From Baylisascaris procyonis (lineage: Eukaryota > Nematoda > Chromadorea > Rhabditida > Ascarididae), in NCBI GenBank assembly GCA_037389465.1, contig JAZARR010000213.1:5500501-5564500 (forward strand): DNA of 64,000 bases, written 5' to 3'. The number at the start of each line of letters is the position of its first letter. Within the stretch, counting starts at the first letter, position 1. Below the pieces are notes generated by a model that saw only the letters and a program-made list of their open reading frames with translations, had not been told where the DNA came from and did no database searches. Shown piece by piece: positions 11,738 to 38,623 of this stretch. The position numbers were made by a program, and so were the translations under genes.

Positions 11738-14103
11738 CTATAGAACATAAACGGTGAGATCTACTGGGCTTCTGGACGTAGAAATATTTGCTGTTTTAGT
11801 GACCTGACCTAATCATTTGCAGCAGATAAATATTTCATTCGTTTTATGAAAATAAAGATATCAATAGTTCCTAGGAAACATGTTAAATTGGAACTAAACA
11901 GAGATTTATTGAAGTTTTGTGGGATAAAGATTACCCGATTGCACTTCATCGAATTTCATCGCCGATAGCCTTCGTGCTTGATAAAGTGAAAGGATCGACA
12001 CAACTTACATAGATAACTGCAGATTTGACATCTGTAAAATTCGATTATGAAAAAACTAACAACACGTACTTGAGAAAGCAACTTCTTGAGTCACCGATTT
12101 ACCTTTTCAGATAAAATTTTTCTCGAAATACTACTGTCGACTCAGTTTCCATATAGCCACCATTTCCCCGTACCCGAAGGTACTGTGTCTCCCCCTTCCA
12201 ACTCCCCCCACCACCACCACACACTCTTCTGCCCCAATTCCTCCCTCTATCTTCTTAATGCTCTCCACTTCTCTCCTTTACCAGAAGTCTTGGCAGTCAA
12301 ATTACATATGGGTAGCACTTTTTGCAAAAATTTTGCGGCTCACTGTATCTAACCACAACTTATGCCTCATTACTTTTAATCTAACTCTGAGGCCCGTTAA
12401 TTTGCAAGTTGCTAAGAATTACTTTCTTAACATAGAGAAGTTGAATGTTGAACAATAATGGTGCAAGGGGCGGTCCTTATTTAAGTAAACTGCAAACGAA
12501 GAGTTTTGGCTTCAATGCAAAATAAAACGCTGAAAAAATCGAAAATTTTGCATTTTCGATTACTTTTCTATGAAATTTCTGAACGTTAGAGAAGGAATTG
12601 CCTATGCATGATTCGAATCTGCATATAACGTATACGAATAAATGCGACATTAAGAAGGAAGCAATAAAAAAATCAATAAGCAGTATGTCAAAAAAATACA
12701 AAAAATAAACAATTCAAACAATACCGATCACTTTTCATCGCATTTTTTAATCGACAGTACATAACCCCTTTATCCAATTTTTGGCTGTGTTGTCTCAATC
12801 TTCGTCTTCTCTAAGCAAACTTAGAAAACTATCGTATGTATCAATTATATTTAGCAAGCAATAGCATTTTTTTGCAAATTTATGCATTAATCTGAATGAA
12901 TTTATTAAGCGTCAACATTCGTTCACTCTAACTTGATCAGTGGGGGATTTTTTTGGAGTGATGAGTAAAGAAGATAATGAAAATAATTGCAGTATTTTTC
13001 ATTTGAAATTTTCAATAGAATTAGCTGTCGATTAAATAGGGATTGCTTAGTAAAATGATATTTCTAAATGAAATCTTCTCGCACATTCCAAAGATGAGAG
13101 CTATTTTCGTTTTTGAACGAATGCGTTGCTATGATATTTGCCAGTAATACAAAATCAATAGATGAAATTAATCTATTATAATTGTTACTTAATTTATATT
13201 AAATTACTACGTATATGGAAATCTATTAACTTCGAAGGGAAATCAAGTAATTTTATTATGAAGAATATATTCGATAATAAAGGTGATAATTAAGATGTTA
13301 AAATTAAAGAAACCAATCACCTCGTCATTATTAATAATTTCAATGAAACGTTGCTTAGTTGTTGAATGTTGCTGAAGTTTATCGGAATCCTTTGTGAATT
13401 ATCTTCATTAGTGAGTTTTAAATGAAAATAATGGCAACAAAGTATTGATACGATTAGTGATAATATGTTCCGATTATAAATTATCATTTAAATTATCATT
13501 TAAATTATCATTATCATTATATTATCATTTAAAGCTGATCGTTCATTTTTTATTTATCTTATTGTGCATTTTCGTACTCGATAACGCATTATAGCGAATG
13601 TTCAGTTCTTTAAATATACGCTTGAGATAACAATTTTTTTTTTTTTTGCATTTAAAATTTTGAATATGAGTTTAAAGATAACGCCATGATATAAAACAAC
13701 CGGCAGTATCAAAATATGCTTTATAAAATGCAAATTTCCGGAAAATACTCAAAAAAGCTTGAAAAAGAAATAGTTGGAATAATGATTATAGAACCTGTAG
13801 GTTGAGTGCCTTTAATTAATATACATATATCTCTTCAACTAATCCACCACACATCGAGCAGTTTCCTTCACTTAGAAAATCCAACCAACAATACGACTAA
13901 TTAATTACTCAAATCACCTTACTCAATGTTAAAAAGTTCAATCTCAAATTCTATTTTACATGAGAAGGGAATCAATTCCCGAAACAAGGAAATCCCCAAT
14001 TATTCATGGATGCTAACAAATTTCCTGTAGTATATTTATGAAAAAAATAAAAATATGCATTGAAAAAATTGGAGCATTTTTCTTACAAAATTTTCTCTCA
14101 ATT
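11738..14103. other. Non-coding, very AT-rich
   Basis: Only short frames are seen. The stretch at 12.15-12.29 kb is a C/T-rich tract that makes an artificial Pro/Ser/His frame. A small satellite-like block sits at 13.48-13.53 kb. No RNA gene seen. Confidence 0.45.
13479..13533. repeat. Short tandem repeat of ATTATCATTTAA type
   Basis: Four imperfect copies of a 12- to 15-nt AT-rich unit with TTATCATTTAAA as the common core. It behaves as an ordinary AT-rich minisatellite. No function is inferred. Confidence 0.8.
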
Positions 14104-14271
14104 TTAACCAAAAATTTGCGAAATTCTCTCAATATTGATTTGTCTCAATGAATTGGTCATCAAAACGTGTGATAAGTGCAGTGACATGTTTTCCTTTCTA
14201 CAGCCACCAATTCGATCTGAAGATAATACTGCTGACGGTAAAAGAAAAGCTACCGAAAATAGTTGCAACCT
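14104..14271 (-). CDS. Candidate small secreted peptide with a C-terminal glycine
   Basis: From the ATG at 14271 the frame gives 55 residues before TAA. It begins MRLQLFSVAFLLPSAVLSS, a textbook-looking signal peptide with a plausible cleavage after VLS. The mature part has a single Cys and ends RISQIFG just before the stop, so a terminal Gly could be an amidation donor. There is no dibasic site near the end, no family match, and a 36-residue mature chain is easily a chance product. An upstream in-frame ATG at 14307 is possible but would bury the signal peptide. Confidence 0.2.
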   Translation of the reverse strand, partial: RLQLFSVAFLLPSAVLSSDRIGGCRKENMSLHLSHVLMTNSLRQINIERISQIFG

Positions 14272-15280
14272 CATAATCGCATTAGTAATGAACGCATAAA
14301 CTTGCAAAAAAAAAGCTTTCCATCATCATGCCTTCATTGCATGCCCTAATATCCTCGGCATCCTTATGACTGCGAAAGTCATGCCCACAGGCAACGATAT
14401 GAGTAGATTTCTTTGCCACATTCCGTTCTCTCTTTACGAAGCAAAAGTTATGCTGCCTCAACCTTTTTTGTGATCATTGACGTAGTTTGGATGCTACACG
14501 ATTTAATCATTTCTAAAAAGATGGAACAAGTTCACTTCAAAGACTTGTGAATTATAGCCAGTGAATTTGCGCCCCTCTTGCATCCTCGCATTATCGATGC
14601 TCATGCCTCATGCACACTCCCAACTGCAATAGTCTTAAACATCTTCATCCAGAGTGCATAATTCTTTCATAAACTTTAACGATAATTTTTGATACAATTG
14701 CACATTTGTACAATTGCACTTCGATTTTTACAGCACTCTATCGAAGTATCGACTTTGATCCAACAAAATATTATAGTTTATTTTATGCATAAGAATAGTG
14801 GTATTGCTCTATTCTATTACTCTATCGAATAGATAAAATAGTTTTTCTTTCGTTGATATAATTCCTTTAAGTGAAATTGATTATTTCAATTATTGCAAAG
14901 AGAGTCTTAAATGGGAAATATGTGAGAATAGGTCTCATCTGGAATTCATCTAACTACAAAAGGATGTTGGCAATGAGAACTCATTGAACTGCGCATTGAT
15001 GGAACGATTCGAGTTTGTTTGGTCACGTTCACTTGTCTATCGTCTACGAAGTCAGCTGTTGTGTGTGCAACGGATGTTTCGTTTTTGTGTTATGTTGTAA
15101 TGATGTGGTGTCGGTCTCTTTGCTTTTTTTGTGTGAAATAGAGGAGTGATTCTTCGAGAAGCACAACGCATTCTCGATTTGTTGAACGAAGCAAACATTT
15201 CGACCCTGCAATTGGCGTCATTTGTCTAGACAGGTAACGGATAACGACGGAGGGGAATAGAGGGATGTTGGAAAGGTTGC

Positions 15281-15311
15281 GGGTAAGGAGGGAGGGGGTA
15301 GGGGGACGGGG
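15281..15311 (+). other. G-quadruplex-prone tract 1
   Basis: Five G-runs of three or more (at 15281-15283, 15290-15292, 15294-15298, 15301-15305 and 15308-15311) with loops of one to six bases. This satisfies the usual intramolecular G4 pattern on the plus strand. It lies in sequence with no identified gene. A second such tract is 290 bp downstream. Confidence 0.75.
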
Positions 15312-15597
15312 ATTGTTGAAAAAGAAGGCACTTGGCTCTATTTCTCCAAATCCTTAACTGAAATATTTTCAGAGTATGCTAATAATGTTTTGCATTAACT
15401 ATTTTAGCTTTAGCTAATTTCCATGCATTCTTCGCAAAAAAAAAACGCATTATGGCGATATGATGTTTGTGTATGTATGCATGTTTATTTGCTTCTCCTA
15501 GAGTTTCAATTCACCAACTACTGAAAATAGGGTTACGATGTTTAGCAGACATTAGTGCAATCACTCAGAGAACTTTACCGTAAAGGGATCCCGAAGA

Positions 15598-15631
15598 GGG
15601 GAAGAGGGAGACGGGGGGAGGGGGGAGAGGG
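15598..15631 (+). other. G-quadruplex-prone tract 2
   Basis: G-runs at 15598-15601, 15606-15608, 15613-15618, 15620-15625 and 15629-15631 with one- to four-base loops give a second strong plus-strand G4 pattern. Two such tracts this close are unusual against the AT-rich background. Confidence 0.75.
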
Positions 15632-17473
15632 AAATGCCGATGAACTGTAAACATTAATGTAAACACGGGAACGCTGTTGCGCACATTTCATTATTTTCTT
15701 TCCTAACTGATGAAAGCCGGTTGATCCAGTGAACGGAACTGCGAAAGCGCATATCGTGACAGCTTCTTTGATTGTTTCGCCAGAGCATCATCTTTAAGCT
15801 GTTACTATTTAAAAATGACGCAAAATTTGCATTTCGATTTTAAGCTAAGACGGGTTGGATATCGCCCAAAATAAGTCAAATATTTCTATACACGACCGGA
15901 AAGGATATTGATTTTTTTTGAATTTCAATTCAGTACAAACAAGAAATTCGTTGAAGGAGGATAAAAAAGCGCTTAAAGCCAGATTGTCTGGCGTGCATTC
16001 CCACTTTTTACTTTTTTGAACAAAAAACACTTATTTCTTCGAGACATGAATATCTGTAATTTTGTGTGGTAAATAAAGTGTCCTCGTACACCTCCCTCCT
16101 TTCTCAGCTTCTGCTTCCCGTTACTGCTTTGTTATCATTAGTTATTATTATCCGTTACTTATTAATTATTATTGCTATTACTAATAATCCTTTTTATGTT
16201 TATGCAAATTTGCAGACATATTATGACTGCAACCTAAGTTTATATATGGCCCAGGTGAGGTGCAACTACGGATTCAGCATATCTCATCTGAAGGTTATGC
16301 TCTATATTTCTTAAGTTAGGATTATGCTTGGTTTTTCCTTAGCAATAAAGATCTGTCAAAAAGGGCAAATATAAATGACCTCACGGACCCATTACTGAAG
16401 TCATACATGTACATCCATCCCTCTGTCACTGACCATTTCTCCTCCCTAACTTTGTAAAAGCCGCGTTGCGGTGAAAATTTCGAGGTTCACTATATTGAAG
16501 ATTAAAGCCTATATCCACTATTTCCGCAGAACTTTTTTAATCAAAGTCTCAGCGTCGCGTACCACGATTCAGGCATTTTCTCGTGCTTCTAAAGGCCTAT
16601 ACTACAGCTCGATCCAACTGGAGAGAGTTCAGCAAAGGAGATGCGAGAAAAAGAGAAAAACGAGTTGGATCTCGCAGCGAGGCGTACTGCGGTCGCATCA
16701 TCATCAAGCGCATGCTAGATTGAATCTCTGCCCACTATATAACGGGTTGGCTTTCCGAGTTAAACAAACACTGCGAATATGGCAGTCTGCGAGAGAGGGA
16801 GTGGGAGTGATTTCAGAAATGCCCGCGGGAGCAAGCTTCAAAGGTTTGCCACGAAACAGCAATCTCCGACTAAACCTAGCGGCATTGTAAAGGTGTGGGT
16901 AAAAATTCTGGAAGACAGGACGTTTTTCACGACAAACACCCAATCCACTTCCTTGACAACTATGAGAGGTCATTCAGACTGCCTTGCAACATGTAGGTCA
17001 CATATTGCAACATTGGGTAAGGGACGATCATTTTGTGCTCATATGCAAACAAGCATACACTGAACAAGCCATCGGATTGCCTGGTGGGAAACTGTTAGCA
17101 TTCAAATCTCCGTCTCTTAATTCTGATTCTGCAGCTGTGAATATAAGTCTGCAGCCTTGTCTGTCACTACCAATCTCGTGCGTTAACTAGGATTCTTTTT
17201 TGCTGTGAAAGTCGGTTAAAGATTTGTAATGACGGAGTTTGTATGGCTACCGTTGAGAAACAGCCTTCAAATCGTGGAAAGGATAATGCGTTCTCATGAT
17301 GTTAGGGGTGTGTTCGTCGGATATTTCATTCGCGTGACGAAATTGAACAGGATTGGGTTATTGAGGTTTTTTTGGAGGGAAGGGGATTAACTTCAGGCAA
17401 AACTTATTATTTTTTTATTAGGTCGATTTTTCCCTTAGTCAGACAGTTCGTAATGAATTATGCACTAAAAATT
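15632..17473. other. No confident gene; GC-elevated island at about 16.5-17.2 kb
   Basis: Between 16471 and 17190 several overlapping frames are open on both strands (up to 139 codons on plus, 89 on minus), and base composition is distinctly richer in G+C. No frame has a recognisable domain or a coherent set of splice sites. The words GATCCAACT (16609) and AGTTGGATC (16662) form a loose inverted repeat. It may be a decayed transposon or exon cluster. Confidence 0.35.
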
Positions 17474-17479
17474 TTTATT
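17474..17479 (-). terminator. Poly(A) signal of the 17.5-20.4 kb gene
   Basis: AATAAA on the minus strand lies 53 nt past the stop codon at 17532. This is the spacing expected of a short nematode 3' UTR and supports the terminal exon assignment. Confidence 0.6.
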
Positions 17480-17531
17480 AAGCCAATATACATCCGTAAT
17501 ATTTGTGTGACTATATCAACGAAATGTAGGC

Positions 17532-20426
17532 TTAAGGTACTCTATAAGTAAAACACTGAGTAGAATAGCAGACGCTGTGAGTTTTATCAGCGGATATACC
17601 GTCCATCACTGCATTTCTAACAAGCCAATGGATCGCTTCATACTTGTAAAATACTCCAATTAAGAACTTCTTGGGTAAAAGTATACCTGAAAATAATAAA
17701 GCAACACACCATAAATGTCGCTGCTAATGTACGAAACCTGAGTTCTTCCGAATAATCTTATATTTTCGTAAATTTTCCAAAAAATGCTGCAGATAAAGAA
17801 AGTGAACGACACGTTGAATCCTCTTTAGACTGATTCTTTCTAGGAAATGATTTCATAAATTCCGGAAACTTGTTAAAGGATAATGCTAAATAAGTGTTGA
17901 ATTCTGCAGATATAAGATAAACCAATCTACAAACGACCTTCAGTAAATAAAAGTGTATCTATCCGGCTACACTGTGTATTATTTGGTGAAAGATGTAATA
18001 AGAAGTAGGTAGGATGTTTAGAAATAATCATTTACTTATGGTTGCGGCATAGTAGAGTAAAGTAAAGAATAGAGCAGCAGTGAGTCACCGAGACTCTATG
18101 TGTACATACAAACAAATATGTTGTTGAATAGAAAGCACCTGAAGGTTGCAGTAATTTGAACACTATGAATCGGCAAGAATGAGCTAAGGGTTCGAAGCAT
18201 TAACGATAATATGGTAAGCGAAATGGGATTGATGATTAGAGAGAAATTACTTTGGAAAACATGAAAGATGCAGTAACAATGAGCTGGTTGATTGAAGATT
18301 TTCAAATGAAGGATGTACGAAATAATATTAATAAGCAATTAAACAAGACAAGTATTTGTGGAATAAATAGGAAGGTTTAATCAAGGAATGCCATCATGTT
18401 AACTATTCCCACCTTTCAGTTGATTGTTGGCTTGATAGAATTTATAAAGGCCGATTGCAACACCCGTCCTCTTGATGTGCTTCTTGCATTTATGAGAGCA
18501 TTTACATCCGAATGTTTGACCACAAAATGACAAGCATCGACATGTCAGTATAAGAAGATAGATAATGCCTAGGAAGAGGCCTAAGACGTTCTTCGATCAA
18601 CACAGCACCCCACCGCTCTTACCAACATAAATTTGAATTCACTCACATAAGAATTCGTGGATGCATCTAGTTTTAAGGTGTGAGCCCGGCCGATTAAACA
18701 TGCCAGTTGTGCAGTCGTTGGTGACAGACTCGGTGATACAGCTGAAATGAAATCAATTCCCCCAGAGAAGGAATAACGATTACTTTATTTGCAAGTCATT
18801 GCGGCGAGTGATCCTTCCGTAACTACTATTTTAAATGAAAACTTACGCCTTCGACCATTTAACAGTGCAGTTATGCATTGAATCAAAACAAATTTCCCCG
18901 CAGCCGTAGCTTCTGCAGGTCTAGCCTACTTATGTCTTTAAGGCATCAATAGGCAATTACCTCACAGTGGTTGTCTTAGCTGCTTTAAAATGTTATATTT
19001 TATATGCATCGGATGAGTGGAAGTGCGATGAGTGAATATATTCTTATGGGTGGATTAATGGTGGTACTCACGATTTACTGTTGTGAATGCGTACGTGACA
19101 GCTTGAGAATGACAGCTAGCCATCAGTGGTATATTCCACCATGAGCATGATGGAAAGATGACAGCTGTCAAGGATTTTGAGACATTAACCTTATTCCTTT
19201 CCCTTCTATATATGAAGACGGCATGGACGAGTCCATAATATATAGTTAGTCGTTCTTAGACGGCATGGTTTTCCGGTTGGTGCACGAAAGCCTCCACCAT
19301 GATACGAGGTAAACAGTTAAGCATTGCTAAAAGGCGTTTCTGTTGATAGCTGTTGATTGCAGGCAACATGAGACGATTACCTGAATTGTGAATAGCGGAC
19401 CAGGCCAGGTAGGATGACTTCAGTGCAGTTTTCTTAAGAAATTCGATGGCCTTAAAGGGCACTATCTATTTTACTCAACCCTACAAGATCAAAACTACAA
19501 GATTGCCGAAAAATAAATGAGCAGTAACGCTCTAGGTGGGGATAAGTAAAGGCAAAGAGCTATCTGAAGATTTGAACAAGCATCCAGCTGAACTTACCTG
19601 TAGGAAAGATAATAGACAGTACTCTTAAAGTACTGAAATCAGTGAAGAACCAATCATGCTTGCGATTTTTAGTGAGTATTTATTGGAGCGTATAAAATGG
19701 ACAGTGAAGGATGCCTAATCGACGCATTATTAATGATGCATTTCTTTGCGATAGCCAGCCGCATTCTGTTGATGATGAACTGTGTAGAAATTTATAAAAT
19801 TTTGGTGTCAATGAGTTTTATAGAGCGATGCTTCCAAAAGATAACAATTAGATGGGTCGCAATCAAGATCCATTTAACGACAAATTCGTCAATCTTATCG
19901 CAAATGGATATTCTTATTGCATCTGAATTTGTTTCACATCTAAGAGATTCCAATTCATTGTATTCGTTGATGAAGTGATTAGAAACTATAGAATAAGATT
20001 GGATTGATTCGAGATTTAATATCTATATTTTTGATGTCCCCAACAAGTAATGTTTGATGGAAAATCGATCGGGTACATCTTATTAGCACATAAAATCGGA
20101 GACCTCATTGCCTGTTAATTATTGTTTGTTACTGTTCTTTTCGATTTACATAACGGATCGATGACACTATACGAATTTCATTTTCATGTCCAAAATTTGT
20201 TGAAGGTTTTTTTTCGATATGTCACCTCATAGAAATAGATGTTTATTAGGTTTGATTATTATTAACACATTATGATCTAGTATTGTTGAGGCTTACATGA
20301 CGGTTTCATTTTTTTATCTTTGTGGGTAAAATGTGGATCGCCTCGACATGAAGGCAATTCAACGTCGCAGTGACAAGCCATTGTCGCCGAGTGCGGTATC
20401 GATTTGTGGCTGTTGCGCGTGAACAT
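17532..20426 (-). CDS. Unrecognised cysteine-rich membrane protein (9 exons)
   Basis: Exons: 20297-20426, 19846-19985, 19724-19779, 19598-19632, 19381-19432, 18847-18912, 18647-18741, 18413-18580, 17532-17686. They join in phase to 897 nt, about 298 residues. Several junctions are strong (donors GTAAGC, GTAAGT, GTAAGT, GTGAGT; acceptor TTATTTTCAG before the last exon). Exon 4 is a 35-nt microexon. An alternative donor at 19703 would lengthen exon 3 by 21 nt. A Cys-rich stretch (RSYGCGEICFDSMHNCT) precedes a hydrophobic segment, LFLGIIYLLILT near residue 195, then a second Cys cluster (CGQTFGCKCSHKCKKH). This suggests a single-pass membrane protein, but I do not recognise the family. The last three exons are the safest; the first five rest mainly on phase and splice signals. 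Weak points are the GTGGGA donor after exon 8, and a plus-strand frame in exon 8 that also follows an acceptor. Confidence 0.6.
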
Positions 20427-21613
20427 CTCGTTCGCATCACCGAGTGGAGAAGTTCAATTCATGCCTATTCCATTGTTCCGTTTTACTATTTATTATCGTC
20501 TGAGTGTATTTTGAAAAATTGTTTTTAAATGTTTAAATATATTGAGAGTGTTTTATTCAAATTTTTTATTAGTACCTTTAGCGAGGAAGGTAATCTTTTT
20601 AAAGGGTTTTTTTTCGTTTAGCCTTGTCGTTTTGTTTTAAATTATTACATCCTTTATTGTTGACTCTCATACGAAGCATAGTTGGTTATTCCAGTTCACT
20701 TTAATATCGGTTTGCAAAAAATAATTTTTGTCTTTTATATTCCTTCATCTAATTTCATTTATTTTTCCTCAGCAAAGCAGCAGGTGCGACTTTTCAGTCT
20801 TAGGCTTATAAAAAATTCTTAAAAATTAAATGATGGAAATTTTAAAGGAATGAAAGCTTCATTGTTTTTATGAGCGATCAGGTTTCAGCTGAATTATTCC
20901 CACTTTGCTTCCTTGTATTCTATGTCCAATTTTAGTTCTTTAATTGGGGGATGTTTTTTCACTATTTGAGGTAATGTGCCCCTCATGTTATATGATCTCA
21001 ACTGAATTGACTGACTATATACGTTTATGGTCGAAGATGGAGCTGCATTGCTCTTCTCCCCTCCCTCAGTTGCACTGCAGTCCTTCGCCCCTTTAATTAA
21101 CCTGCATCCCTTCTTTCCCACCTATGATTTTACACCTTTTCTTTCAGCGATTCTGGTTTTCCGTCTTCAATTGCAGGACATTGTATTGCTGCCACTAGCC
21201 TGGAAAAATGTTGAACTGGTATTGTTGTTTTTCATACAGTCGTCTCAGCGATGCACACAACGTTTTGGTTATCGTATCACCGCATTTCCACTCTTTTAGC
21301 TTGATGATTTGTTTATCATTGAATAAATCGTCTTATATATTGCTTATTAGTATTGTCAGTGAAAATTCAAGGCCTAGGCTTGGTAATATACGTTGGTTTA
21401 GGCTGTTTTTCATTTCATATTCTGTGTCGCAACATTTTTCAACGTTCCAGTGCTTATACTGATGTTGTAATTGATATTTCAATATTTGTGTTTGTATTAT
21501 ATTGCCAGCACATCTGCTAGAGGCGCAAATGTCGCTTATGTTACAAATGGGAAATTTTGCAGTGAAAAGCGTTGGATGAATGAATGTAGATTAACAAATT
21601 GAATTTGTTTCAG
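20427..21613. promoter_or_regulatory. Divergent intergenic region between the cysteine-rich gene and Rab6
   Basis: About 1.2 kb separates two genes transcribed away from each other, so it probably holds both promoters and the Rab6 outron. It is AT-rich, with a pyrimidine-rich block near 21.04-21.12 kb. I cannot identify individual binding sites. ORFs here (for example 75 codons at 20894-21121 minus) lack splice or start context. Confidence 0.4.
21611..21613 (+). promoter_or_regulatory. Probable SL trans-splice acceptor of Rab6
   Basis: GTTTCAG ends at 21613, eight nucleotides before the ATG at 21622, with no in-frame start between. A strong acceptor this close to the start codon is the usual hallmark of spliced-leader addition in nematodes. 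It could instead end an intron in the 5' UTR. Confidence 0.6.
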
Positions 21614-21621
21614 TTTAAAGG

Positions 21622-38267
<16,646 letters not shown>

Positions 38268-38606
38268 CTATGAGGACTCGCAACGAACGTGCACGATGTG
38301 ACAAGTCGATTCTGTGCAAATCCCGTCGTCACCTTTTGTGATTGTTTCTTTGTTTCCTTTCTACTTTTGCCGCTTTTGCTTGTCGATGCCTAATGATGCT
38401 TGTTTTATTTCCGCTAAAGTAACAAAAATTAATCAAAATTCATTTGGCATTTATTTCAAATCTTAGTGCAGTGGAAAAAGAGAGGTATTTCATCAATGGG
38501 GCTATAGCATAATCATTATGGTCCTTAAACAATGGGATAATGAAAAAATGTGAGCGAAATTTATGAGGAAAAAAGAGTCCAATTTTTAATGTGATCAGTT
38601 TTGTGA

Positions 38607-38623
38607 AATAAACCGTGAATAAA
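38607..38623 (+). terminator. Twin poly(A) signals of Rab6
   Basis: AATAAA at 38607-38612 and again at 38618-38623, about 340 nt past the Rab6 stop, are the first clear plus-strand hexamers after it. They probably mark the 3' end of the transcript. Confidence 0.5.

Noticed and set aside
19598..19602. Recursive (ratchet) splice site, CTACAG directly followed by GTAAGT on the minus strand
   Set aside because: A 35-nt microexon ending at this GTAAGT, with its own strong acceptor, explains the donor more simply.
19697..19978. 93-codon plus-strand ORF
   Set aside because: The minus strand gives two exons with matching splice sites that fit the phase of the surrounding gene; the plus frame has no support beyond its length. 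Some doubt remains.
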